Shown here: positions 45,265 to 52,824 of the stretch, piece after piece
Numbering within the stretch: the stretch's first letter is position 1
How the letters are laid out: every line of letters starts with the position of its first letter
Source of the DNA: Nostoc sp. 106C
Lineage (GTDB): Bacteria > Cyanobacteriota > Cyanobacteriia > Cyanobacteriales > Nostocaceae
DNA: 64,000 nt
Assembly (NCBI RefSeq): GCF_002154725.1
Contig: NZ_MTAW01000098.1
Coordinates: 1-64,000, forward strand
Direction of reading: 5' to 3'
Made by a program: the position numbers and the translations under genes
The notes under the pieces: generated by a model
Database searches by the model: none
What the model was told of the DNA's origin: nothing
What the model saw: the letters and a program-made list of their open reading frames with translations, nothing else

Positions 45265-45494
45265 ATGTCTACCATTAAAATTGAAAACATCGCTCCTAAA
45301 GGAAGCGAATTGTTCTCGATCGAGAAAGCTATTTGGATCGGTTGTCAGAAAGCGATATTCTCACCATTCAAGGAGGATATTTAACAATTAACTATACAAC
45401 AGTATTGACAACAAAAACTATAGTAACCACACCATACACCATCATAGGAACAGGGCCAATAATTCAACCAACACCTCCAGTATTCATAGCATAA
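45265..45494 (+). pseudogene. Frameshifted RiPP precursor with Thr-rich core
   Basis: From ATG 45265 the frame reads MSTIKIENIAPKGSELF, a typical leader start, then runs off. One base out of frame, from gat near 45319, it continues DRESYLDRLSESDILTIQGG, completing the leader. A Thr-rich core follows (YLTINYTTVLTTKTIVTTPY, IIGTGPIIQPTPP) to TAA at 45494. A single missing base near 45318 explains everything. The core has no Cys. It is either a recent pseudogene or a sequencing error. Confidence 0.75.
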
Positions 45495-45534
45495 GAGGTT
45501 TTATTGTTTTGTTTTTGCTGTAGGTTATTTATAA

Positions 45535-45566
45535 TAATAAACCCTCATGGCTAGTGAGAGTTTATT
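45535..45566 (+). terminator. Hairpin after the frameshifted precursor
   Basis: aataaaccctca pairs with tgagagtttatt with one mismatch, followed by acttaataatttt. Moderate terminator candidate. Confidence 0.4.
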
Positions 45567-45658
45567 ACTTAATAATTTTAAAAAAATATTTCACTAGCAA
45601 TATTGGGTTTTAAAACAAACATTTAAACTTATAAAGCTTGTTCGGACATTTAAAGGTT

Positions 45659-46792
45659 ATGAAATTCATTTTAAACTCCGATAATGTTTTGACTTATTTA
45701 ATTGAGCAGTACGTATGTAATCAATCTGATGCAATTCCCTGCACGATAGAGCCAATAACTGCAAAGAACTTTAATTTATTGCTAACTATTGCAGATAATC
45801 GTAAGCTTCTTGTGAAGCAAGAACGACATAACCAAGAAGGGAAAACTGCTGGTGAGTTTTTGGCTGAGTGGAGAATTCAAAAGTTTTTACAGCAATTTCC
45901 AAGTCTGAATAACTATCAGCATTTTTTACCAGAGGTACTGCATTTTGATGAATACAATTCCATTATTATCTTCAGATACCTCGATAATTATCAAGATTTA
46001 ATGGATTTTTACACAAAAGGAAACTCCTTCCCTACAGAAATTGCCACAGCAATTGGTACTATCTTAGGCACTATCCATCGCGATACTTTTAACAACCAAG
46101 AATATCAAGAATTTTTCTCTAAATCTTCAGATAATTTAATGGTTGACCAAGTATCGTATTTGGTGCGGAGATTGGAAAGGGTTGAACCAGAGATTTTTGG
46201 CTTGATACCTGATGATGGGTTAAAGTTCTTTGTTCTCTATCAGCGTTATGATAGTTTGGGAGAAGCGATCGCAGAACTAGGTAATGCTGTAATTCCTTCT
46301 TGTTTAACCCACAATGACCTAAAACTGAATAATATCCTCCTGCAAAAAGATTGGCAGTCCTCCAGCAATCATACAATCCGCTTAATTGATTGGGAACGTT
46401 CTGCTTGGGGAGATCCAGCATTTGATTTGGGAACACTTATTGGTAGCTACGTACAAATTTGGCTGGGTAGCTTAGTCATCAGTAATTCTTTGAGTATTGA
46501 AGAATCTCTGCGTTTAGCAATGACACCTTTAGAACTACTTCAGCCTTCAATTGGCGCATTAACTCAAGCTTATTTAAATAGCTTTCCAGAAATTGAAAAA
46601 CATCGCCCTGACTTTTTACAGCGGGTAGTGCAATTTACAGGTTTTGCCTTAATTCAACAAATTCAGGCGATGATTCAATATCAAAAATACTTTGGCAATA
46701 CAGGAATTGCGATGCTTCAGGTTGCTAAAACATTATTATGTCGTCCTGTACAATCAATGCCAACAATTTTTGGTACTGCTACGGTTATATAA
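45659..46792 (+). CDS. APH-fold phosphotransferase, class V lanthipeptide kinase-like (LxmK-type)
   Basis: The 377-residue protein has an aminoglycoside-phosphotransferase fold, with Lys53 in KLLVKQE, catalytic loop LTHNDLKLNNIL (218-220 HND) and metal-binding D244 in RLIDWERSAWGDPAFDLG. I start at ATG 45659 behind AAAGG. Followed immediately by a HopA1-family protein, it matches the split kinase and lyase pair that phosphorylates and then eliminates Ser/Thr in class V lanthipeptides (LxmK/LxmY). A similar pair occurs in thioamitide clusters. Substrates here would be the Thr/Ser-rich cores. An unrelated antibiotic or sugar kinase is possible but unlikely in this context. Confidence 0.78.
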   Translation: MKFILNSDNVLTYLIEQYVCNQSDAIPCTIEPITAKNFNLLLTIADNRKLLVKQERHNQEGKTAGEFLAEWRIQKFLQQFPSLNNYQHFLPEVLHFDEYNSIIIFRYLDNYQDLMDFYTKGNSFPTEIATAIGTILGTIHRDTFNNQEYQEFFSKSSDNLMVDQVSYLVRRLERVEPEIFGLIPDDGLKFFVLYQRYDSLGEAIAELGNAVIPSCLTHNDLKLNNILLQKDWQSSSNHTIRLIDWERSAWGDPAFDLGTLIGSYVQIWLGSLVISNSLSIEESLRLAMTPLELLQPSIGALTQAYLNSFPEIEKHRPDFLQRVVQFTGFALIQQIQAMIQYQKYFGNTGIAMLQVAKTLLCRPVQSMPTIFGTATVI

Positions 46793-46817
46793 ATCATTTC
46801 ATTGCAACTAAATAATT

Positions 46818-47924
46818 ATGCAATTATTAAATTCTACTCAATCTCAGTTAACTTTAACTGGGCGATTACTGGATGTACTGCAAGATATTGTTCGCAAAAT
46901 TGAAATTAAATCTGATTTTTCCATTCACCATCCAGACTATAAACCTTTAGAATTACCATCTCAAATCATTGAACGGTTTCAAAAAATGCCAACTCAGATG
47001 CAGCAGAAATATCTGAGTCTGCAACTGCGGAGTTTTCTTTATGGGATTTATTACAACGGTTCAATGCGCACTGCGCTAGCACTAAATAGTGAAGGAAATG
47101 CTTTGCCTCTCGATTTGGAAAATAATACTGTCTTGGGTATAGATATCAGTTTTTATGAGCAATTACATGAAAGTAATTGTGGAGAAGGTTATTTCGATCC
47201 TGGTTGGTCTGTAATTAGAGAAGAAATAGATGGTAGTTTAGCTGTAACTAAAGGTGGTTTGAGGTTACATATTCAGCGACATAAGCATCTTCAAGCTATT
47301 GAACAAGCCGCCGTAGTTGGCGATCTAGTAGCTATCCGAATGCCTAAAAACAGGGTGCAAAATGGTTTTTATATGGCAGTTGGCAATCTAGGTTTTCCTG
47401 GACTTGCCAAGGATAAAAATTCCCTAGCGACTGTACGAATCTATTTCAATTTAACGCCGGAAGGTGCTGTGTCAGTTATGCAAAGCTTGACACAGAGGTT
47501 AAATGAGTTAGCGATTTATTTTAGTTTTAAGGTTTTATATAATCCCAAAGATTACGGACGATATGATTCTGGAGTTTTATACTTTGATAAAAGCGATTAT
47601 CAAGTATTTCGGGGAGTTTTAGAAATTGTTTATCGGGAAAATAAGTTACATTTTCAGCCGGAAGTTCCCTTATTTACAATGCAGCTTAAACCTGGATTGG
47701 GTTTAGCAGAAGAACCAGATCAAAAGTTTGCCGAACACGAAAGCTTTGGCATGAATCGCTGCCAAATTGTAGCCAATGGGTTACTGGCAGCTTGGTATCA
47801 AAGTGATAATTCTCCAGAAGGGCGGATGCAAGCTATCCATAAGGAATTTTCGCTCATGGGAATTGATTTGCAGCGTACTTACTTAAATGCTAATTCTGAA
47901 GACATTTACCAGTTTTTGAACTGA
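46818..47924 (+). CDS. HopA1-family protein, class V lanthipeptide lyase-like (LxmY-type)
   Basis: This 368-residue protein resembles the HopA1/HopPsyA family, first known as type III effectors and later as RiPP enzymes that eliminate phosphate from phospho-Ser/Thr. Recognisable segments are LRSFLYGIYYNG, DPGWSV, VTKGGLRLHI with the following RHKH, VRIYFNLTPEGA and the C-terminal SFGMNRCQIVANGLL. It starts 26 bases after the kinase, and its stop overlaps the start of the aldo/keto-reductase-like gene (TGATG), showing translational coupling. No secretion system is present, so a RiPP role is preferred to effector function. Confidence 0.8.
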   Translation: MQLLNSTQSQLTLTGRLLDVLQDIVRKIEIKSDFSIHHPDYKPLELPSQIIERFQKMPTQMQQKYLSLQLRSFLYGIYYNGSMRTALALNSEGNALPLDLENNTVLGIDISFYEQLHESNCGEGYFDPGWSVIREEIDGSLAVTKGGLRLHIQRHKHLQAIEQAAVVGDLVAIRMPKNRVQNGFYMAVGNLGFPGLAKDKNSLATVRIYFNLTPEGAVSVMQSLTQRLNELAIYFSFKVLYNPKDYGRYDSGVLYFDKSDYQVFRGVLEIVYRENKLHFQPEVPLFTMQLKPGLGLAEEPDQKFAEHESFGMNRCQIVANGLLAAWYQSDNSPEGRMQAIHKEFSLMGIDLQRTYLNANSEDIYQFLN

Positions 47925-48940
47925 TGCTAATAACTGATCTTTCTCCACAGGTTTTAGTCACAACAAATAAAAATGCTTCTGCAAATCCTAAATTCCCAGA
48001 AACAGATTTGCCTTTCTATCGAAAACTGGGACGAACTGACCTCACAGTTAGCTGTTTAGGTTTAGGAGGCGGCGGTCATATTTCTAGTGAAGATACCCAT
48101 TACGCCTTTGACCAAGGAATCAACTACTTTTTTTATTCCAGCGACCTGCATCACCATATCTATAGTTCAATGGCTGGGGCACTGCGCCAACTGTGTGGAC
48201 GTAGTTCTGCAAAGCGAGAGCAAGTTATACTCGCAACAGTAACTTATATCAAAAGTCCAGAAATGGCGATCGCTGCTCTGTTCGATCAATTTGTCGATTT
48301 ACAAATTGACTATATTGATGTGTTTTTCTGGGGCTGGATTGGCGTTAAAGATGGGTCGGCTTTACAAGATTGCTTGCAACTTTCTCCTGATTTAAGAGGG
48401 CCTAACTCTGTATATCAGCGCAGCATTGAAAAAATGCTTGGCATCTCAGAACGCCTGAAAAAAATGGGAGCAGTTCGCTATATTGGTGCTTCTTTTCACG
48501 ATCTCAATCTTGCTCAACAGTGGTCTAATAGCCCTCTGTTGGATGTAGTCATGGTCAGGCACAATGTTGCTCATCGGTCTGCACAATCGCAGGTATTTGA
48601 TCGGCTAGATCCCCAAGACCCTCATCGTCCTGGTATCGTCACATTTAAATCTACAGGCTCTCATACAGGAGTTCTTTGGGATGCGCCACAAAGCTTACCA
48701 GCAGGTTGTTGGCAACCATCAGTACCCGATTTATATCGCTACTCTTTAAGTCAGAATTGTGTCGATGTTTGTTTAGCCGGATGGCGATATCGGGAAGAAA
48801 TTGATGCTGCGATCGCCGGAATCCAAAAAGGCAAGCTTTCCCCAGCAGAAATTGACTATCTCAATCTATACGGAGATTTACATCGTAATAGGCTTTCGCT
48901 GGCGGATATTCCACCAGAACGCTTAATTTATCGTTCCTAG
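47924..48940 (+). CDS. Aldo/keto-reductase-like protein lacking the catalytic tetrad
   Basis: This 338-residue TIM-barrel protein is recognisable from YRKLGRTDLTVSCLGLGGGG, the strand/helix periodicity, and VRYIGASFHDL. The four catalytic positions of AKRs (Asp, Tyr, Lys, His) all look replaced. GINYFFYSSDLHHH stands where GINFFDTADxYG is expected, VILATVTY replaces VxxATK, and DVFFWGW replaces the DLxxxH segment. It may bind NADPH or peptide without reducing a carbonyl, or use different chemistry. Coupled to the HopA1 gene, it might reduce dehydroamino acids or act as a scaffold. Confidence 0.75.
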   Translation: MLITDLSPQVLVTTNKNASANPKFPETDLPFYRKLGRTDLTVSCLGLGGGGHISSEDTHYAFDQGINYFFYSSDLHHHIYSSMAGALRQLCGRSSAKREQVILATVTYIKSPEMAIAALFDQFVDLQIDYIDVFFWGWIGVKDGSALQDCLQLSPDLRGPNSVYQRSIEKMLGISERLKKMGAVRYIGASFHDLNLAQQWSNSPLLDVVMVRHNVAHRSAQSQVFDRLDPQDPHRPGIVTFKSTGSHTGVLWDAPQSLPAGCWQPSVPDLYRYSLSQNCVDVCLAGWRYREEIDAAIAGIQKGKLSPAEIDYLNLYGDLHRNRLSLADIPPERLIYRS

Positions 48941-48963
48941 ATATCAAAAATAAACTACAGCTT

Positions 48964-49710
48964 ATGCTAGATTCCATACCACAATTAACATTCCCAGAAA
49001 TTACACCCGCTTCAGATGAGGAAATCCTGGCTTACTTACGTCATTCTTTTACAATTGCGACAATAGCAGCAGCTGCGGAACAAAATATATACATACTTAG
49101 AGTGTGCGATCGCTTGGGAATTACTGTTACTGATGAAGAATTGCAAGCAGCAGGCGACTCTTTTCGCCACAAGCACAAACTGCTAGGAGTTTCAGAAACC
49201 ATAGCATGGCTGACACAGCAACGAATTAGCGCAGAAGATTGGACTCAAGGAATTCGCTTATCTCTACTCGCTCAAAAATTAAAAGAACATCTCTTTGGTG
49301 AGAACGTTGATGCTCACTACATTAACAACCGCGATAGTTATAAGCGTGTAGCTTTGTCGCAAATTTTAGTCAAGGATTTAACAGCAGCAACTACTATTGT
49401 TCAACTTCTACAAGAAAATCGGGTATCATTCCCTGCTTTAGCATTGGAATATTCACGAGGGAAACAATCAAAAGAAAATGGCGGTTTCCTTGGAATCCGC
49501 TTTCTGGCTGAATTATTGCCAGAAATAACAAGAGCGATCGCTTTTGCACAGGAAGGTGAAGTAGTTGGGCCAATTCAAACTCAAATGGGTTATCATATCC
49601 TCCGAATTGAGAAGTGGATACCCGCAAATTTAAGTGAAATTCGAGAAGAAATTTTAGAGTCTTTATTTCAAGCTTGGTTAAAACCAAACAACTTTAATAG
49701 AAACTTATAA
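48964..49710 (+). CDS. PpiC-type peptidyl-prolyl isomerase/foldase (plus strand)
   Basis: This 248-residue protein has an N-terminal helical SurA-like part (about 15-110) and a parvulin domain (about 118-225) with VALSQILVKD, GGFLGIRFLAELLPEI and GPIQTQMGYHILRIE. No signal peptide is seen, so it acts in the cytosol. Parvulin-like proteins are regular companions of peptidase-transporter bacteriocin clusters in cyanobacteria, and the Pro-rich cores here could need it. It is 23 bases after the aldo/keto-reductase-like gene. A divergent paralogue lies at 51937-52698. Confidence 0.83.
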   Translation: MLDSIPQLTFPEITPASDEEILAYLRHSFTIATIAAAAEQNIYILRVCDRLGITVTDEELQAAGDSFRHKHKLLGVSETIAWLTQQRISAEDWTQGIRLSLLAQKLKEHLFGENVDAHYINNRDSYKRVALSQILVKDLTAATTIVQLLQENRVSFPALALEYSRGKQSKENGGFLGIRFLAELLPEITRAIAFAQEGEVVGPIQTQMGYHILRIEKWIPANLSEIREEILESLFQAWLKPNNFNRNL

Positions 49711-49753
49711 TTTTAATTGATGGCATAGCAAAATAATTTTTTTGAAAATCATC

Positions 49754-49786
49754 AAGCCTACCTATAACTTTTGTTTAGGTGGGTTT
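49754..49786 (+). terminator. Imperfect hairpin after ppiC
   Basis: aagcctaccta pairs imperfectly with taggtgggttt and the sequence continues T/A-rich. It probably ends the kinase-HopA1-ppiC operon. Confidence 0.45.
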
Positions 49787-49995
49787 ATTCATATATCTCT
49801 AGTTATCAAGTAATTATTTTTACCTTGAGATCATGAAAATAAAAGTAACTTTTATGTTCATAAAATAGAAGTTTATCTGTAGATATATGAATTTATTTAT
49901 GGCAATTTATTAATAGAAAGCTAGAAATTCAATTGATGAGTTTCAGCGATCTATATCTCTAACCAAAAATTGTTCAAAATTCTCAGGAGATTGAA

Positions 49996-50211
49996 ATGGC
50001 TGCTATTGCAATTCATGATTTACGTCCTGCTGGTGCAGATTTATTTGCTGGTTATGAAAACTTCATGAGTGATTTAGTTGACTCCGAACTAAATGCAGTT
50101 AATGGTGGTATTTCACCTTTAGTTATCTGGGGTGTAGCAATCACATCAGAATATGTAATTAGTGCTTTTGGCGTAGGCGTTGGTGCTGGTATTTATACAG
50201 CACTTAAGTAA
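49996..50211 (+). CDS. GG-leader bacteriocin-like peptide alpha, copy 1
   Basis: This 71-residue precursor has leader 1-38 (MAAIAIHDLRPAGADLFAGY through ELNAVNGG) ending in GG. The 33-residue core runs ISPLVIWGVAIT to AFGVGVGAGIYTALK, hydrophobic with overlapping GxxxG motifs and no Cys. Such motifs drive helix-helix pairing in class IIb two-peptide bacteriocins. AGGAG is in place upstream. It is followed 26 bases later by its likely partner beta. Export through the CNBD-C39-ABC transporter encoded nearby is inferred. Confidence 0.75.
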   Translation: MAAIAIHDLRPAGADLFAGYENFMSDLVDSELNAVNGGISPLVIWGVAITSEYVISAFGVGVGAGIYTALK

Positions 50212-50237
50212 TTTAAAAATAAACTGAGGAGTAAACA

Positions 50238-50429
50238 ATGGCTACAATTCGCATTGAACAATTAAGCGCTGGTTTTGAACTGATTGCTGACGAAGAAACA
50301 TTTTTGGATGAACTCACTGATAGCGATCTAGATCTGAACAAAGGTGGAATCACCCCAGTAATTACAAGCCTGATCGTGTTCTCCGCAGGCTATGGTGTAG
50401 GCAGAGCAATCAGTGAAATTTTCAAATAA
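50238..50429 (+). CDS. GG-leader bacteriocin-like peptide beta, copy 1
   Basis: This 63-residue precursor has leader 1-37 (MATIRIEQLSAGFELIADEE through LDLNKGG) and a 26-residue core (ITPVITSLIVFSAGYGVGRA then ISEIFK) with a GYGVG stretch and an amphipathic Lys-ending tail. No Cys. It is paired with peptide alpha in both duplication units, so the two probably act together. Confidence 0.75.
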   Translation: MATIRIEQLSAGFELIADEETFLDELTDSDLDLNKGGITPVITSLIVFSAGYGVGRAISEIFK

Positions 50430-50980
50430 CCGTTGATATAACTAAAGGTTAAATTACCAATAGCAAGAGCAAAAGTTATGTTTTAACATGACTTTCTGCT
50501 CTTATTTTATTTATGTATTTTTTTAGCTAATAATACCAATTTAATATGAAGATGCATATAATTTAGCCTGCCTGCGCAGGCTTTGTTTATTTAGCACTGG
50601 GCTTCCAGCCTGAGAGTGTTAATGTGCAGCTTCACAGAGAATTTGTATAAGTCTATTCCACAAATTTTTAGTGTATTTAATTGAAAAGCTTAGGACAGAA
50701 AGCAGATTTATTCATTTAGTCTGTATATCTAAGCTTTGTTTGTTTAATCTCTGGCTATAAGTCCGATAGTATAAGCTACTTAATTTGATGTCGTCTTAGC
50801 TAGATACTTGGAAAATAATAGTAACTTTTATGTTCATTAAATGGAGCATTATCTCTAGATATATCAATTTGTTTATGGCAATTTATTAATAGAAGTTAAT
50901 AAAAGACTAAAAATTCAATTGACGAATTTTAGCAAACTTCTACCTATCCAAAATCCTTCAAAATTATTAGGAGTTTGAAA
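50430..50980. other. Intergenic region between the two peptide units
   Basis: This contains the hairpin terminator at 50465-50503, a further AT-rich stretch without ORFs that includes a short inverted block (agcctgcctgcgcaggct), and the duplicated promoter region from 50811 on. Confidence 0.6.
50465..50503 (+). terminator. Terminator after peptide unit 1
   Basis: aagagcaaaagttatg pairs with catgactttctgctctt (one bulge) around ttttaa, followed by attttatttat. Confidence 0.65.
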
Positions 50981-51199
50981 ATGGCTGCTATTACAGTTCA
51001 TGACTTACGTCCTGCTGGTGCAGATTTATTTGCTGGTTCTGAAAATTTCATGAGTGATTTAGCTGATTCTGAACTAAACACAGTTAACGGTGGTTTAACA
51101 CCTGTAGTAATTTGGGGTGTAGCAATCGCATCAGAATATGTAATCGGTGCTTTTGCTGTTGGTGTTGGTGCTGGTATTTATACAGCAGTTAAAAAATAA
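50981..51199 (+). CDS. GG-leader bacteriocin-like peptide alpha, copy 2
   Basis: This 72-residue paralogue of the peptide at 49996, starting at ATG 50981, has AGGAG upstream. The leader again ends NGG. The core begins LTPVVIWGVAIA and ends AVGVGAGIYTAVKK, keeping the GxxxG-type run but changing several residues. Divergence is mainly in the core, as expected of peptides under selection for altered activity. Confidence 0.75.
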   Translation: MAAITVHDLRPAGADLFAGSENFMSDLADSELNTVNGGLTPVVIWGVAIASEYVIGAFAVGVGAGIYTAVKK

Positions 51200-51225
51200 T
51201 CTAGAAATAAAGTGAAGAGTAAACA

Positions 51226-51417
51226 ATGGCTACAATTCGTATTGAACAGTTAAGCGCAGGTTTTGAACTGATTGCTGACGAAGAAACATTCTTAGATGAA
51301 CTCACTGATAGCGATCTAGACTTGAATAAAGGTGGAATCACCCCAGTAATTACAAGCCTGATCGTGTTCTCCGCAGGCTATGGTGTAGGCAGAGCAATCA
51401 CCGCAATTTTCAAATAA
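51226..51417 (+). CDS. GG-leader bacteriocin-like peptide beta, copy 2
   Basis: This 63-residue peptide is identical to copy 1 at 50238 except at the end (AITAIFK instead of AISEIFK). The leader and GG site are the same. Near-identity at DNA level in the core, with synonymous differences in the leader, suggests a recent duplication or gene conversion. Confidence 0.75.
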   Translation: MATIRIEQLSAGFELIADEETFLDELTDSDLDLNKGGITPVITSLIVFSAGYGVGRAITAIFK

Positions 51418-51441
51418 CCATTGATTATTATATCAATGGTT
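51416..51441 (+). terminator. Hairpin at the end of peptide unit 2
   Basis: aaccattgat (51416-51425) pairs with atcaatggtt (51432-51441), followed by atttctc. It overlaps the stop codon of peptide beta. Confidence 0.5.
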
Positions 51442-51584
51442 ATTTCTCAAGTTGTTAAATTGTGAAATCATTAAAAGTAGGAGTCACAAAGATATAAGTC
51501 TAGGATTAATTTTGACTCCTGCTTTCTCAGCAAAGATGAGGCTGTAAACAAAGATTTTGTCAACACTCAAAAGAGGTAAAATTT

Positions 51585-51842
51585 ATGTTCAGCAATCGTT
51601 CTAACCCTCTGGATATTACAATTCCCATATTTGTCATTATGGGAATTTCACAAATAATTCTTGGTAATTATGTACTCGCTGGTATTTTCCTAATAATAGC
51701 TTTAGGACAATTTGTTGTACCTAGAGTTGGAGTTAACAATTTAAATCAATTGCATAGACCTGAAGTTCTCTTTGTCTGGGCGATGATTACAACATTTACC
51801 TGTTTAGTTATCTACCAAATTTATAAAGACGCGTTTTCCTAG
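51585..51842 (+). CDS. Small membrane protein, possible immunity protein
   Basis: This 85-residue protein has about three hydrophobic helices (about 10-25, 28-48, 63-80), a short basic loop and the ATG behind AGAGG. No family was recognised. It directly follows the bacteriocin-like peptides, and small multi-helix membrane proteins in this position often give self-immunity. That role is inferred from position only. Confidence 0.55.
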   Translation: MFSNRSNPLDITIPIFVIMGISQIILGNYVLAGIFLIIALGQFVVPRVGVNNLNQLHRPEVLFVWAMITTFTCLVIYQIYKDAFS

Positions 51843-51891
51843 ATTACGCCTTAGTAGCATCAACCTAGGCAATTTTCTTTAACTTTAATAT

Positions 51892-51926
51892 AAAAAATTA
51901 TCCCACCTGTTGTATCAGTGGGATAA
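51892..51926 (-). terminator. Terminator shared by convergent operons
   Basis: ttatcccac (51898-51906) and gtgggataa (51918-51926) form a 9-bp stem. On the minus strand it is followed by a T-run (complement of aaaaaa at 51892-51897), just past the stop of the second PpiC protein. Confidence 0.7.
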
Positions 51927-51936
51927 AGCTTATTAT

Positions 51937-52698
51937 TCAGTTATTAGCTTTAACTAAATCTAGTGGAACTGATAATAAATAATTTATAGATTCAGTCTTT
52001 TTCTTTAACCATTCAGAGAATAATTCGGTGAATATTTTAGTACGTATATTATCATCCAACTGTGGCTGAATTATTTCTTCTACAAGAATGAGATGTATAC
52101 CAGAAGATGTTACAATTGGCTTAATTAGCTGTGGTGGTTGAGCAGCAAATACTGTAGCGGAAATTTCCGATTTCATATCTTTGCGTTGTACTCTACCTTT
52201 GTATCCTAATTTTCGCCTTAGTTCTGTGTCTTTAATATATTTGTGAGCAACATCATAAAAACTAACTTCACCCTCTTGAATGGCATAAAAGAGTTCTATT
52301 GCTAAATCTTCATCATCTAAGATAACTTCATACATCACAACACTAAAGTAATCTAGTTGATGTTCAAAAAAGTATGGTTCGATTTTATCTGCAAACAGAT
52401 AAAGAGCTAATTTGTTAGAGATAATAGTTTGGTAAATAATCTCTTCAAAATCATCTAGTGAAAGACTATGCTTTTCAAGCCATGCCCAGGTATCATCAGC
52501 ACTATTGAGTTTATTAGCTAACCTTATTTGGTCTGCTGTTTTTTGCAGTTCTTCAACCTCTACATTGATTCCAGCTTCTTCAGCAGCAGATATAATTACC
52601 TTACGGTTAAGAATTTGTTCAACTATCTCAGGAATTTTGCAAGTTAGCTTGATTTGATGAACAATATCTTCATTATTAATAGTAATAGGATGTGACAT
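51937..52698 (-). CDS. Divergent PpiC-like protein of the export operon
   Basis: This 253-residue homologue of the PpiC protein at 48964 has an N-terminal helical domain (about 1-110) and a parvulin-like region (about 118-220: FSVVMYEVILDDED, LGYKGRVQRKDM, IVTSSGIHLILVEEI). Several active-site-like positions are changed and there is no signal peptide, so it may be a chaperone for precursor delivery to the transporter rather than an isomerase. AGGAGG is seven bases before the ATG. It is the last gene of the HTH-ABC-HlyD-PpiC operon. Confidence 0.75.
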   Translation of the reverse strand: MSHPITINNEDIVHQIKLTCKIPEIVEQILNRKVIISAAEEAGINVEVEELQKTADQIRLANKLNSADDTWAWLEKHSLSLDDFEEIIYQTIISNKLALYLFADKIEPYFFEHQLDYFSVVMYEVILDDEDLAIELFYAIQEGEVSFYDVAHKYIKDTELRRKLGYKGRVQRKDMKSEISATVFAAQPPQLIKPIVTSSGIHLILVEEIIQPQLDDNIRTKIFTELFSEWLKKKTESINYLLSVPLDLVKANN

Positions 52699-52824
52699 AT
52701 TCCTCCTAAATTAAGTTAAGTTTATTGCTTGATTATTTTGACTAGCAAATATTTAAATTTTCATATTTGCAGATAAAAAAACTTAAAAAAGAATATTTAC
52801 AAATGCATAATTAAAGTAAAATTT

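Larger units (their letters stand above)
45024..45658. other. Gap with a frameshifted precursor and two hairpins
   Basis: No intact gene is present. The region contains a hairpin at 45126-45162, the broken precursor at 45265-45494 and a hairpin at 45535-45566, then about 90 AT-rich bases before the phosphotransferase start. Confidence 0.6.
49835..50430 (+). repeat. Tandem duplication unit 1 (promoter region plus two peptide genes)
   Basis: The unit begins gaaaataaaagtaacttttatg and includes the upstream region, a 71-residue and a 63-residue peptide gene. It recurs at 50811-51418, about 976 bases downstream. Conservation extends about 150 bases upstream of the first ATG, so the promoter was copied too. 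Confidence 0.85.
50811..51418 (+). repeat. Tandem duplication unit 2
   Basis: Second copy of 49835-50430, including promoter region and both peptide genes. The beta leaders are identical in protein, while the alpha cores have begun to diverge. Confidence 0.85.

Noticed and set aside
46818-47924. Type III secretion effector interpretation of the HopA1 homologue
   Set aside because: No secretion system or chaperone nearby; adjacency to an APH-fold kinase and RiPP precursors points to RiPP maturation.
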